Shown here in pieces: positions 1-8,229 of a stretch of DNA of 58,073 nt. The first letter of the stretch is position 1; the number at the start of each line of letters is the position of its first letter. Under the pieces are notes generated by a model that worked only from the letters and a program-made list of their open reading frames with translations, had not been told where the DNA came from and made no database searches. A program made the translations under genes and the position numbers. Source of the DNA: Acidimicrobiales bacterium (GTDB taxonomy: Bacteria; Actinomycetota; Acidimicrobiia; Acidimicrobiales; UBA8592); contig JASLWO010000024.1 of NCBI GenBank assembly GCA_030740795.1, forward strand, positions 1 through 58,073. Direction: 5' to 3'.

Positions 1-203
1 CCTCGCAAACAATCCATATTGGTAACTCTGAACAGGCTTTGATAACTCCTGTAGCTAAACGTTTAGCGAGTTCAGCGCGCCTAGATGATTGGAGGACAGT
101 TGACAACCGCTCCTTTGCGGAGTCAAAGCCTTTAATTGGGATGAGAGCGGCAGAGTTATTCATTGATGAGGATTTAATCATAGGTGTTTCAGAATGCAGA
201 TAA
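1..203 (+). CDS. C-terminal fragment of an unidentified protein
   Basis: An open frame entering from the left edge (first full codon at base 3) ends at a TAA at 201-203. It encodes about 66 residues ending in GVSECR. The other two forward frames stop within the first 45 bases, so this is the only forward frame that can be the end of an upstream gene. I do not recognise the family. In mycobacteria F420-biosynthesis (fbiD) or acyltransferase genes lie near gpsA, but I see no motif supporting either here. The gene ends 36 bp before gpsA, which has its own promoter-like hexamer. Confidence 0.5.
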   Translation, partial: SQTIHIGNSEQALITPVAKRLASSARLDDWRTVDNRSFAESKPLIGMRAAELFIDEDLIIGVSECR

Positions 204-227
204 GTAATATCCCTCAGATTCTAGCGC

Positions 228-233
228 TACGAT
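228..233 (+). promoter_or_regulatory. -10 hexamer TACGAT, probable leaderless promoter of gpsA
   Basis: TACGAT sits exactly 6 nt before the GTG start of gpsA, and no clear Shine-Dalgarno lies between them. With a -10 element here, transcription would begin at or within a base of the GTG. It is one of many similarly placed hexamers in this window. Confidence 0.55.
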
Positions 234-239
234 TCAAGG

Positions 240-1232
240 GTGGCATTTCAAGTAGCTGTTGTCGGTGGAGGATCATGGGGAACCACGGTTGCCCATTTGG
301 TGTCACATAACGCTGAAACGAAACTCTGGTGCAGAGACCAAGAAGTCGCTAAATCAATAAACAGAAAACATAGAAATATTCGATATCTGGGGAAACATAA
401 ATTACATTCCGGACTCAGAGCATCAAATAATCTTGAAGAAGTGATTTCAACCGCTCAGGTTGTTCTGATGGCGATACCTTCACAAAATTACAGGGGAGTC
501 TTTCAAAACTTACTGGGATTTCTACGGCCAGAAATTCCAGTAATAAGCCTAGCAAAAGGCTTGGAACAGCAATCTCAGCTTACTATGACTCAACTTATGG
601 AAACTGAATCTCCTGGGCGCCCAACTGGGGTTCTGACCGGACCGAATTTAGCTGCAGAAGTTCTTGCAGGAAATGCGACGGCTTCAGTAGTCGCCACCAA
701 CGATCAGACAATACAAAGCGAGATAGCAAAAATTTTTTCAACTGACACATTTCGCGTGTACACCAGTAATGATGTTCTCGGATGTGAACTAGGTGGAGCT
801 TTTAAAAATGTTCTCGCTCTTGCTGTTGGGATGACAACGGGTTTAGGGACCGGAGATAACACTCGCGCCGCGGTAGTGACAAGAGGACTTGCAGAGCTAG
901 CGAGGTTAGGAAGCGCAATGGGCGGGATGCCAGAAACATTCTCAGGACTAGCGGGATTAGGCGACTTAATAGCTACATGCTTCTCTCCTCAGAGCAGAAA
1001 CAGATATGTAGGAGAACAATTAGGTAAAGGAAGGGGAATCCAAGAAGTTCTCGAAGAAATGACTAACGTTGCTGAAGGTGTTGTTACCGCCCCAGTTGTT
1101 TCTGAACTTGCAAATAAATACGGTGTTGAAACACCTATAAGCGATCAAGTCACGGCAGTCATTAATGGGGAAATCACCGCCGCGGATGCTTATGATGTTC
1201 TTCTACTCCGCGAGCAAAGACCCGAACACTAA
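240..1232 (+). CDS. gpsA: NAD(P)H-dependent glycerol-3-phosphate dehydrogenase
   Basis: Reduces dihydroxyacetone phosphate to sn-glycerol 3-phosphate, the backbone for membrane phospholipids, in the cytoplasm. The N-terminal Rossmann motif GGGSWG lies at residues 9-14. Family hallmarks follow: KGLE (K106), LTGPNLAAEV (133-141), the catalytic lysine in GGAFKNV (K189), and the C-terminal GLGDLIATC / SRNRYVGEQLG segment. The length of 330 residues is normal. The start is GTG; the Rossmann strand begins three codons later, so no downstream start fits. It is the first gene of a same-strand run to 4850. Confidence 0.96.
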   Translation: MAFQVAVVGGGSWGTTVAHLVSHNAETKLWCRDQEVAKSINRKHRNIRYLGKHKLHSGLRASNNLEEVISTAQVVLMAIPSQNYRGVFQNLLGFLRPEIPVISLAKGLEQQSQLTMTQLMETESPGRPTGVLTGPNLAAEVLAGNATASVVATNDQTIQSEIAKIFSTDTFRVYTSNDVLGCELGGAFKNVLALAVGMTTGLGTGDNTRAAVVTRGLAELARLGSAMGGMPETFSGLAGLGDLIATCFSPQSRNRYVGEQLGKGRGIQEVLEEMTNVAEGVVTAPVVSELANKYGVETPISDQVTAVINGEITAADAYDVLLLREQRPEH

Positions 1233-1279
1233 CTACCATCATCAAATAATCAACTAACGATGTAAAGGCTTAATCAAAT

Positions 1280-3019
1280 ATGCCAGAATTAGGAATTCTA
1301 GGATCAGGGAAGGCGGCTTCAAATGATCCAGTCGGAAATTTCCGCTGGTTAGATCAAAGCAATAAACGGATTAGCTGGGGCGTAGGGGCAGATGATCGCT
1401 GGCATTTTGCTGATAATGAAATGTCAGTGAGGCAAGCTTTAGTTGAAGACGGTATTTCTCCTGAAACAAGAATGCGCGTGCCTGGTGGAGACATCGTGCA
1501 AAGAATGAACGTAATATCTATTGGCTTGGATAGTGCAGCATTGATTGAATACGAAAATGAGACACCTGTACCTGTAGCTGTAGTAATTATTCTTGAGAAT
1601 TATGGCCATCTTGAAATTGATGGACCTATCGCCTATATGATGTCGAACCAAATTATTCATGCAAGCAAACCCGTTGCTTCCTGTTGCTCATCTGAAGACA
1701 TGCAAGGATTGCTAAGGTCAATAGAAGAAGGCGAACCTCAACCACCTCGGAAAGGTGCAACGCTAGATGCAACCAGAAGCGCAGCATTATTATTTCCGCT
1801 TCCGCATGCAACCAAATTGCGCCTTCTTATCAGTAGCGAAGGGATCTCGGGACTACCAAACCCTAAAGAATGCCCTTCATTCACTGAAATTGCCAATGGT
1901 TGGGAAAGGCACTTTGATGCTGGAATGCAATTTACAATTCCCAGTACCCGCATTCTGAACGCTATCAAAGCATCAAAAAGACATCTGCTCATTGGTAGTG
2001 GGCAACCCATAGAATCTGAATTCTGGAATAAAGAAACCCCTACTGAAGTCGTGCCTCTGAGTGCCGCTGCACTTTTCCACTGGGGACACCTAGAAGCAGG
2101 CAAAAATCTGCTTCTAAAATATATGGAACGATCAAACCCGGGGTTATTTAGAAAGAAGGTTCCAAGAGATACGTTAGTGACTCTTTGTGCTTGGGAAAGT
2201 TATTTCCGATTCGCCCCTATTGACGGAATGGCAGAGATCCTTTTACGCTGGATGGAAGAGACACTCCAATTCTTACTTAGCAACCTCTCATGGAAACGCA
2301 AGCTAGGCAGAAAAGACAACTGTCTAGAAGTGGCTGCTTTACAGTCTTCTATCAAAATTCTCGAAAGATCAGGAGAAAAAATTCTGGCTGAAGAAATAAG
2401 ATCTCAGTTGAAACAAATCAAAAATTCTACGTATTTAACTTCAACGACAGAGCCGTTAGATGCTGCTTTGCTAGGAGGTGAAAATTCGTACCAGAGATTC
2501 TTGACAGCTTTTAATAACCGGCATGACCAAGAAAAGGTTTCTCCAACAGTTAACGACTCAGTTGCCAAGTCAGACTTAACTGGTTCTTTCCCAAACGGTG
2601 ATAGATATCAAGACCCGATGTCTTCAGCTCTTTTCCTACTTTCGGTACGTAAATCTTTAGTCCAAGAACTACATCCCTCTCATGGGGAGTCATCAATACT
2701 GCTCCACGAAGGTTTTGATTCAAACTGGATTGGGTCACCTATAGAAGTTGAAAGAGCTCCGATAGATGGAGGAGAAATAGGCTTAGCAATAAGATGGCAT
2801 GGAGTTGCTCCTGCGCTTCTCTGGCAAGCAACAACAGAAACCGAATTCGTTCTGAGGGCTCCCATGCTTGATACAGGCTGGTCTACGAACCAACTCAAAG
2901 GAGAAACGCTCCTAGCGAAGCAAATGCTTCCAGAAACAGCAGTTTCCATAGTGGACCCTCAGGAAACTTCCAGAAGATCAAGTCATGATAATGGAGGCAA
3001 AGGCGGATCATTTAGATAA
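1280..3019 (+). CDS. Conserved hypothetical protein, six-hairpin glycosidase-like with C-terminal beta domain
   Basis: A 579-residue soluble protein without signal peptide or membrane segment. The N-terminal ~200 residues look beta-rich; the middle (about 215-390) is helical, with a hairpin-like layout reminiscent of (alpha/alpha)6 glycosidases. The C-terminal stretch with GFDSNWIGSPIEVERAP, IRWHGVAPALLWQ and LDTGWSTNQLKGETLL matches my memory of a domain in actinobacterial proteins annotated as glycosidase-like (RWHGxxPALLW pattern). No catalytic residues can be assigned. It lies 47 bp after gpsA and 41 bp before rnhB. Function is unknown; the glycosidase comparison is an inference from pattern, not from an alignment. 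Confidence 0.75.
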   Translation: MPELGILGSGKAASNDPVGNFRWLDQSNKRISWGVGADDRWHFADNEMSVRQALVEDGISPETRMRVPGGDIVQRMNVISIGLDSAALIEYENETPVPVAVVIILENYGHLEIDGPIAYMMSNQIIHASKPVASCCSSEDMQGLLRSIEEGEPQPPRKGATLDATRSAALLFPLPHATKLRLLISSEGISGLPNPKECPSFTEIANGWERHFDAGMQFTIPSTRILNAIKASKRHLLIGSGQPIESEFWNKETPTEVVPLSAAALFHWGHLEAGKNLLLKYMERSNPGLFRKKVPRDTLVTLCAWESYFRFAPIDGMAEILLRWMEETLQFLLSNLSWKRKLGRKDNCLEVAALQSSIKILERSGEKILAEEIRSQLKQIKNSTYLTSTTEPLDAALLGGENSYQRFLTAFNNRHDQEKVSPTVNDSVAKSDLTGSFPNGDRYQDPMSSALFLLSVRKSLVQELHPSHGESSILLHEGFDSNWIGSPIEVERAPIDGGEIGLAIRWHGVAPALLWQATTETEFVLRAPMLDTGWSTNQLKGETLLAKQMLPETAVSIVDPQETSRRSSHDNGGKGGSFR

Positions 3020-3047
3020 ACACACTTGGGTAAATTACATGATGATG

Positions 3048-3053
3048 TAACCT
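3048..3053 (+). promoter_or_regulatory. -10-like hexamer TAACCT upstream of rnhB
   Basis: TAACCT lies 7 nt before the GTG of rnhB in a 41-bp gap with no Shine-Dalgarno. It fits the leaderless pattern seen elsewhere in the window, with one extra spacer base. Confidence 0.4.
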
Positions 3054-3060
3054 CTAGATC

Positions 3061-3768
3061 GTGACTCATAAACTCAGAAAAGCAATTCGCAATAATGCCC
3101 CTACTCTTGAGTATGAGAAGTCATTATGGGCTGAAGGAAAAGAAATTATTGTTGGGATTGACGAAGTTGGCAAGGGAGCATGGGCAGGGCCTCTAACGGT
3201 CGGAGCTGCAATTGTCCCTAAAGATAAGAGACTTTATAGGATAAGAGATTCCAAACTCCTTAATGAAGAAGAAAGAGAGTTCCTATTCGGACCAACTTCT
3301 GAATGGTGCGTTGCGTGGGGGATAGGGCAGGCCAGTAATGACGAATGCGATAACTATGGGATGTCAACTGCTCAGAAAATTGCTGCGAGACGGGCAATTG
3401 AAAAACTTCCAATTAAACCAGACCATGCATTAATTGATGGCAACTGGGATTTTGTTGGGGGACTTATCGGCAAAAACAATGTCACTAAAATTGTTAAAGG
3501 AGACGCTAAATGCTTATCAATTGCGACGGCTTCCATTCTCGCGAAAGTAACAAGAGACCGGATCATGAGAGAACAAGGCAAGAAGCATTCCCTTTATTCA
3601 TTCGCGAGCAACAAGGGGTACCCATGCCCCAAACACAAGAAAGCACTTGAAGCTCAAGGGCCATGTGAACTCCATAGGAAATCTTGGGCATTCATGGACC
3701 AAACACGTTTCCCGAGAGCACCGAAACCAATGAAAGACCCGATGCAGGGTTTACTATTCCAAAACTAA
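3061..3768 (+). CDS. rnhB: Ribonuclease HII
   Basis: Cleaves RNA in RNA/DNA hybrids and at single ribonucleotides in DNA, needing Mg or Mn. The motif IVGIDEVGKGAWAGPL holds the first two acidic ligands (D34, E35). D126 (ALIDGNW) and D148 (VKGDAKCLSIATASILAKV) complete the DEDD site, so the enzyme looks active. The length of 235 residues is typical. The start is GTG. About 30 residues precede the catalytic strand, which is normal for HII enzymes. Confidence 0.96.
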   Translation: MTHKLRKAIRNNAPTLEYEKSLWAEGKEIIVGIDEVGKGAWAGPLTVGAAIVPKDKRLYRIRDSKLLNEEEREFLFGPTSEWCVAWGIGQASNDECDNYGMSTAQKIAARRAIEKLPIKPDHALIDGNWDFVGGLIGKNNVTKIVKGDAKCLSIATASILAKVTRDRIMREQGKKHSLYSFASNKGYPCPKHKKALEAQGPCELHRKSWAFMDQTRFPRAPKPMKDPMQGLLFQN

Positions 3769-3836
3769 ATCAACTTCTCTTAGAGGAAGCTTTAAATCGA
3801 TTGTTGTATATCTCGTCATAAGTACGACGAAGCATG

Positions 3837-3842
3837 TACGAT
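3837..3842 (+). promoter_or_regulatory. -10-like hexamer TACGAT upstream of the Nfu-N gene
   Basis: TACGAT is 7 nt before the ATG at 3850, with no Shine-Dalgarno between. It is the same hexamer as that before gpsA and the flavoprotein gene at 11282. A leaderless promoter is likely. Confidence 0.5.
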
Positions 3843-3849
3843 CATTTGC

Positions 3850-4164
3850 ATGGGACAGCCCGTGACCGTAATACAAAAATCAGCCACAAAATCAGGTGTT
3901 TTGAGGTTTGAAATTAACAGAAGCATCACAGGAATGGATCATGAACGCTATTCGTATGGGGATGACATACTCGGCAATCGACCTCCCGACCAAATTGCAA
4001 AGTCAATATTCGACCTTGGTGGCGTTGAAAGAGTTCACATTAATAGCAATGTAATCACGTTAGATCTTGGCAAAGGAGGAGTGGATCCAGTTGAGATTAT
4101 CAACTCAATTACCCAAATGTTCACGTTTTACTTGCCAGGGGTTGAAGTACCAAGTTTTGAATAA
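3850..4164 (+). CDS. Nfu/NifU N-terminal domain protein
   Basis: A 104-residue protein whose second half, ...DQIAKSIFDLGGVERVHINSNVITLDLGKG..., matches the Nfu N-terminal domain (PF08712-type): a helix, then the GVxxVxxxxxxITV strand pair. In larger proteins this domain accompanies Fe-S scaffold modules; alone its role is undefined. There is no CxxC, so this protein cannot hold an Fe-S cluster in the Nfu manner by itself. It is followed 63 bp later by the dodecin gene. The family call is moderately firm; function is open. Confidence 0.7.
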   Translation: MGQPVTVIQKSATKSGVLRFEINRSITGMDHERYSYGDDILGNRPPDQIAKSIFDLGGVERVHINSNVITLDLGKGGVDPVEIINSITQMFTFYLPGVEVPSFE

Positions 4165-4227
4165 CGCATAGAAGGATAGACTTAGGTACAGCTAAAAACC
4201 TTTTGGCGCAGCGATCAAAGGAGTCCA

Positions 4228-4431
4228 ATGTCGATAGCAAGAATCACAGAAGTGATCTCATCATCAACAATTAGTTTTGATGACGCGATGAAAAAAGGCG
4301 TTGAGCGAGCGGCAAGGACCCTAGATAACGTCAATGGGGCTTGGGTGCAAGACCAAAAAGTTATCGTTGAGAATGGTTCGATCTCAGAATTTCAGGTAAC
4401 TCTCAAAATCACCTTTGTCTTAAACGACTAA
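4228..4431 (+). CDS. Dodecin, flavin-binding/storage protein
   Basis: A 67-residue protein of standard dodecin length and pattern: ITEVISSSTISFDDAMKKGVERAARTLDNVNGAWV, then the two-strand tail EFQVTLKITFVLND. Dodecins assemble as hollow dodecamers binding flavins between aromatic residues; the family tryptophan is present in NGAWVQDQ. The start ATG follows a good Shine-Dalgarno (AAAGGAG). The gene ends 2 bp before the thioesterase GTG, so the two are probably co-transcribed. Confidence 0.93.
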   Translation: MSIARITEVISSSTISFDDAMKKGVERAARTLDNVNGAWVQDQKVIVENGSISEFQVTLKITFVLND

Positions 4432-4433
4432 TA

Positions 4434-4850
4434 GTGCACAGCTCAATAAGCCTTCATGTGCGTTTCTTTGAGCTTGACCCATACTCGCACGTAAATCATT
4501 CCGTATATGTCCAGTATTTTGAAGATGCTCGCGTTTCAGCTCTTTCTCAAATAGGGCAAAAAATAGATCTTCTTATCAGTCAAGATATCGCACTAGTAAT
4601 TGCTGAAATCCAAACAAGATTTTTGGCTCCTGCAGTGTTAGGTGATGAACTCATAATTGAGAGTGGAATTTCGGAGATTAGAAGAGTATCGGCTACATGG
4701 TTGCAGCGGATTAGAAAAGGTCCTTCAACCATCGCAACACAAAAAACTAGGATCGGGTGCACTTCGTTAGCGGGCATACCCAAGAAATTTCCGGATGACT
4801 TGATTCGCTGTGCGCAAGAAATCCTAGTGCCCAACGAATGGCTTGACTAA
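4434..4850 (+). CDS. Acyl-CoA thioesterase, hotdog fold (4HBT family)
   Basis: Shows the 4-hydroxybenzoyl-CoA thioesterase signature near the N terminus, VRFFELDPYSHVNHSVYVQYFEDARV, including the Asp-Pro and the His-Val-Asn-His of the active-site loop. At 138 residues it is normal for the family. It probably hydrolyses an acyl-CoA; the substrate cannot be told. The start is GTG, 2 bp after the dodecin stop. Its last four bases overlap the end of the convergent SDR gene. Confidence 0.9.
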   Translation: MHSSISLHVRFFELDPYSHVNHSVYVQYFEDARVSALSQIGQKIDLLISQDIALVIAEIQTRFLAPAVLGDELIIESGISEIRRVSATWLQRIRKGPSTIATQKTRIGCTSLAGIPKKFPDDLIRCAQEILVPNEWLD

Positions 4851-5680
4851 AGTCCGGACTTATCTGCTTCTTGGATTGTCTGTGAACCCATCTGAACGAA
4901 TCTCCCATTCCGGTCTCCAATGCTCTCACCTGCAGCATCTACTACCAATACTGCACCATTAGTGAAACTCGCCTCATCTGAAGCGAGATACAGAACAGCA
5001 TTCGCTATGTCTTCAGGGCGTCCAGCCCTTTGCAGCGGATTGTTAGCGCCAATAATTGTTGAAGCCTTATCAAGATTTTGGTGATCCCCCGTGACTAGAC
5101 GGGCTGTTAGGCCCGAGATTGTTCCTCCGGGAGCTATTACGTTTACTCGAATGCCGTGCCTGCCGAGTTCGGTCGCAACTGATTGCGATAGCCCAACAAC
5201 AGCGTGTTTGGCTGCAGTGTATACATGAGGACCCAAGCCAGCTCGAACTCCTGCAGTAGAAGCAGTATTAATGATTGCTCCTGAACCTTGTTTCTGCATA
5301 ACGCGCGCTGCATGTTTTATTCCGTAAAAGACACTGTTTAAGAGAACATCCATTGTTCTTAACCATCCATCTCCGTCAATCTCAGAAATTGGCCCCACAG
5401 AGCCGAGAATTCCAGCATTGTTGAACATGATGTCAAGTTTCCCGTAAGTTTCAATAGCGAAATCAACACAAGCTTCAATTTGGCTCTCATCAGCCACGTC
5501 AAGAGCAAATGATGTAGTGTTTCCTCCCAGCTCCTCGGCTAGAGAATTCGCCAGGTCACTTTGGATATCGGCTATAACGCATTTAGCTCCTTCTTCAATG
5601 AATTTTCGAACTGTCCCTTCACCAATACCACTGGCACCCCCCGTGATAATTGCTACTTTGCCCTCTAATCTTCCTACCAT
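4847..5680 (-). CDS. Short-chain dehydrogenase/reductase (SDR)
   Basis: A classical SDR of 277 residues: cofactor motif TGGASGIGEG near residue 14, NNAG near 88, and the catalytic Ser (NTASTAG), Tyr and Lys in YTAAKHAVV. The Asp in IADIQ after beta-2 suggests NAD preference. The C-terminal segment ASDEASFTNGAVLVVDAAGES is the usual substrate-loop and dimer region, with an extra tail of about 27 residues. A Shine-Dalgarno GAGGAG lies 7 nt before the ATG and fixes the start. The substrate is unknown. It converges on the thioesterase with a 4-bp overlap. Confidence 0.93.
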   Translation of the reverse strand: MVGRLEGKVAIITGGASGIGEGTVRKFIEEGAKCVIADIQSDLANSLAEELGGNTTSFALDVADESQIEACVDFAIETYGKLDIMFNNAGILGSVGPISEIDGDGWLRTMDVLLNSVFYGIKHAARVMQKQGSGAIINTASTAGVRAGLGPHVYTAAKHAVVGLSQSVATELGRHGIRVNVIAPGGTISGLTARLVTGDHQNLDKASTIIGANNPLQRAGRPEDIANAVLYLASDEASFTNGAVLVVDAAGESIGDRNGRFVQMGSQTIQEADKSGL

Positions 5681-5791
5681 ATGAACTCCTCAAGTATCTG
5701 TGACGAAATGTCTTATTTCTTGACCATAGCTGCAAGCGAAAAAATCTGCATCTTGTAAAGGTGGGTGATCTTAAGGAAAAACGGATAAATT

Positions 5792-6652
5792 ATGCAGGTG
5801 TCAAATGAACTACGAATGATGACTATCCACGCTCACCCAGATGATGAATCATCTAAAGGTGCTGGGTCCGTTGCCTTATATTCAGACGCAGGTGTTAAAG
5901 CGACCCTTGTGTGTTGCACTGGCGGCGAAGAGGGGGATATCTTAAACCCAGCGATGGACTTGCCTGAAGTTCGCGAAAATATTGGGGATGTGCGACGTCA
6001 AGAACTTGCCAAAGCAGCGACAATAATCGGGTATGACCAAGTCCATTACTTAGAGTACAGGGATTCAGGGATGCCTGAATCTAAAGCAAATGAGAATCCT
6101 GATTGCTTTGCAAATGCCCCGTTAGGAGAAGCGGTTGAACGATTAGTTCGCATCATTAGAAATGATAAGCCACATGTCATAGTCACCTACCCCGATGACC
6201 AACAGGGTTATCAACATCCAGATCATTTAAAGGTTTTCGACATAAGCCTTCCAGCATGGGAAGCAGCCGGTGACCCGATGAAATTCCCCGAAAGCGGAGA
6301 ACCATGGACCCCACTTAAGTTGTATTACACAACATGGAGTCGGGCTCGGATTGAGGCTCTACATGCTATGTTCAAGAAACTTGAATTAGAATCACCCTTC
6401 AATGATGCTTGGTTTGACCGCCCATCTCAAGATCACCGCATCACTACCAAAATAGATGTATCAGAATATTCGCAGAGGCGAACAGATGCGCTTCTCGCCC
6501 ACGCAACACAAGTTGACCCAGATTCGCCTTTCTGGTTTGGTCTTCCATCAGAAAAGTCCACAGAAGCATACCCATGGGATGATTACATACTTGCGTTCAA
6601 TAGAACAGGCCCTATCTCCAAAGAAAAGGACCTTTTTAAAGGTATCTCATGA
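5792..6652 (+). CDS. mca: Mycothiol S-conjugate amidase-like LmbE-family deacetylase
   Basis: An LmbE/PIG-L zinc hydrolase of 286 residues with metal motif HAHPDDE at 13-19 and the second metal motif HPDH at 142-145. The sequence CTGGEEGDILNPA and the overall length match mycothiol S-conjugate amidase, which cleaves mycothiol adducts in detoxification, more closely than MshB; I cannot exclude MshB or another deacetylase. The presence of mycothiol chemistry supports an actinobacterial host. It overlaps the next gene by 4 bp (ATGA), which indicates translational coupling. The ATG at 5792 is the first in frame; ATGs at codons 9-10 are possible but would leave almost no residues before the motif. 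Confidence 0.85.
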   Translation: MQVSNELRMMTIHAHPDDESSKGAGSVALYSDAGVKATLVCCTGGEEGDILNPAMDLPEVRENIGDVRRQELAKAATIIGYDQVHYLEYRDSGMPESKANENPDCFANAPLGEAVERLVRIIRNDKPHVIVTYPDDQQGYQHPDHLKVFDISLPAWEAAGDPMKFPESGEPWTPLKLYYTTWSRARIEALHAMFKKLELESPFNDAWFDRPSQDHRITTKIDVSEYSQRRTDALLAHATQVDPDSPFWFGLPSEKSTEAYPWDDYILAFNRTGPISKEKDLFKGIS

Positions 6653-7038
6653 GTGAATTTCTTTCAGAGGAGTGGCTTAGAGAACTTGAAGATTCAGGAT
6701 CTGAACTACCCAAGGGAGAGATTTCAATTATCTCCCAATATGAAATCTCTGGGACAGGACAAGGAAAAATCCACTTCTACACGGTCATTGAGAACGGGCA
6801 ATTTACCGAAGTTGCCGTGGGGAAACACAAAGACGCCGATTGTGGGATTTCAACTAATGCTGCTGAGGCATTCAAAATCCTTTCCGGAGAAAAGAAGGTC
6901 ATGGAAGCGTTTATGCAGGGTGACCTTAAAGTCAAAGGCGACTATAAGCGTTACCTTCTAGAGTTCGACTCCATAAGAAAATCGGGACCCTGGAAGGAGA
7001 TGTGCAAATCAATGGTTCTTGGTACCGACCAGCATTAG
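6649..7038 (+). CDS. SCP-2 sterol-transfer-domain protein
   Basis: A 129-residue protein resembling the SCP2 lipid-binding fold: a beta strand segment (GKIHFYTVIENGQFTEVAVGKHKDADCGISTN), then AFKILSGEKKVMEAFMQGDLKVKGDYKRYLLEF, which is the typical FxxGxLKxxGD pattern of the family. It probably binds a hydrophobic ligand such as an acyl-CoA or lipid. Translation is likely coupled to the upstream amidase by the 4-bp overlap, though a biochemical link between the two is not obvious. A long ORF in another frame (6653-6961) is a shadow of this gene. Confidence 0.85.
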   Translation: MSEFLSEEWLRELEDSGSELPKGEISIISQYEISGTGQGKIHFYTVIENGQFTEVAVGKHKDADCGISTNAAEAFKILSGEKKVMEAFMQGDLKVKGDYKRYLLEFDSIRKSGPWKEMCKSMVLGTDQH

Positions 7039-7097
7039 GTGAGTGTTCAAGAAGATCAAAGTTTGAATCAGGGAAACTAAATCCAATTAAAGAAATA

Positions 7098-7250
7098 TTA
7101 AGCTGCGTCTAAGACATCTGCCAGGCGGCGACGTCCCTCTTTCAAAGCTTTACGAGAGGCAGCGATTCCGCGTCTAGCTGCTGCTCGCTCGGCATCGGTT
7201 AGTTCCCATTCAGGTCGCTTTGAGTGGATAAGGGATAGTTGCATTTCCAT
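7098..7250 (-). CDS. Small basic helical protein (50 aa), hypothetical
   Basis: In the 328-bp space between the SCP2 and hbd genes, the minus strand holds a 50-codon frame from ATG at 7250 to TAA at 7098. The product reads MEMQLSLIHSKRPEW, then ELTDAERAAARRGI and ASRKALKEGRRRLADVL. The composition (Ala/Arg-rich amphipathic helix, no rare-looking stretches) resembles real protein rather than noise. There is no Shine-Dalgarno; TAATAC lies 7 nt upstream, a partial match to the local -10 pattern. A second in-frame ATG follows two codons later. I do not recognise a family. The rest of the interval holds only the hbd promoter region. Confidence 0.5.
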   Translation of the reverse strand: MEMQLSLIHSKRPEWELTDAERAAARRGIAASRKALKEGRRRLADVLDAA

Positions 7251-7333
7251 AGAATTAGTATTAACCAAGGGTGTGACATTTCATAAAGAGCTAGTCTTTG
7301 CGCTGTTCTTTGTCATAAGCTCAGTGACCCTAG

Positions 7334-7339
7334 TAACCT
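7334..7339 (+). promoter_or_regulatory. Possible -10 element TAACCT for hbd
   Basis: TAACCT lies about 27 nt before the hbd ATG. Between them is a short leader ending in AGAGGGAAGGTA, a real Shine-Dalgarno. This would give a short-leader transcript, in contrast to the leaderless genes elsewhere. Confidence 0.35.
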
Positions 7340-7366
7340 CTCTTTGGGAGAAAGAGAGGGAAGGTA

Positions 7367-8221
7367 ATGGCTATTGAAAAAGTTGCTGTAATTGGTGGCG
7401 GAACGATGGGGTCAGGTATAGCCGAGGTCGCGGCAAAGTCTGGTTGCAACACCATCGTCGTAGAGATAGATGCTGGTTTAGCAGAATTAGCTCAGAAAAA
7501 ATTGGAAACAAGTACAGAAAAAGCCGTAACCAGAGGGAAGATAAGTGAGGAGGATCGCGAAGGATTGCTCGGTCGACTTTCTTTTACTACTAGTTTCAAA
7601 GACCTAGAAGATAGAGATTTAGTAATTGAGGCAGTCGTAGAGTCCCCGTCGGTGAAAGCTGACGTTTTCTCAACGTTAGATGAGATCGTACAAGATAGCG
7701 CCATTTTAGCTTCAAACACGTCGTCAATTTCAATAGGCGAAATAGCGGATTCAACTGAGCGAGGAGAGAAAGTACTCGGAATGCATTTCTTTAACCCAGC
7801 GACAATCCAACCATTAGTTGAACTAATTTCTTCTGAGGAAACGTCTGAAGAAACACTTCAAATCGTTGAAACTTTTACTCGTGACGTAATGGGGAAACAT
7901 CCGATTCGAACCATTGACCGTGCAGGCTTTGTTGTGAATCGTTTACTCGTGCCTTATCTTCTTCAAGCAATGCACATGTTTGATAGAGGTCAGGCCACGA
8001 AAGAAGATATCGACGCTGGAATGAAATTCGGTTGTGCTCATCCTCAAGGACCATTAGAACTGTCAGACCTCATTGGTTTAGACACCCTCCAATTAGTTGC
8101 TGAAGTTCTCTACGAAGAGTTCAAAGAACCTACCTATGCTCCACCTCCGATTCTTAAACGGATGGTGACTGCAGGCCACCTTGGTAGAAAGTCCGGTAAA
8201 GGGTTCTACACATATGAGTAG
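7367..8221 (+). CDS. 3-hydroxybutyryl-CoA dehydrogenase family protein
   Basis: Oxidises or reduces (S)-3-hydroxyacyl-CoA with NAD(P). N-terminal Rossmann motif GGGTMGSGIAEVA begins near residue 10. NTSSISI carries the catalytic-region Ser/Asn, HFFNPA the catalytic His, and GFVVNRLLVPYL with GPLELSDLIGLD the C-terminal helical domain. At 284 residues it is a stand-alone HBD type, not the large fused FadB. It has a good Shine-Dalgarno (GGGAAGG). The next gene begins 8 bp downstream, so the two are an operon. Role: fatty-acid beta-oxidation or short-chain acid metabolism. Confidence 0.93.
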   Translation: MAIEKVAVIGGGTMGSGIAEVAAKSGCNTIVVEIDAGLAELAQKKLETSTEKAVTRGKISEEDREGLLGRLSFTTSFKDLEDRDLVIEAVVESPSVKADVFSTLDEIVQDSAILASNTSSISIGEIADSTERGEKVLGMHFFNPATIQPLVELISSEETSEETLQIVETFTRDVMGKHPIRTIDRAGFVVNRLLVPYLLQAMHMFDRGQATKEDIDAGMKFGCAHPQGPLELSDLIGLDTLQLVAEVLYEEFKEPTYAPPPILKRMVTAGHLGRKSGKGFYTYE

Positions 8222-8229
8222 GTCGACGT

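Noticed and set aside
3769-3800. CTTCTC/GAGGAAG inverted repeat after rnhB
   Set aside because: Short imperfect stem with no T-tract; too weak to call a terminator.
6653-6961. 102-codon plus-strand ORF within the SCP2 gene
   Set aside because: It is out of frame with a clear SCP2-domain protein and has no recognisable features.
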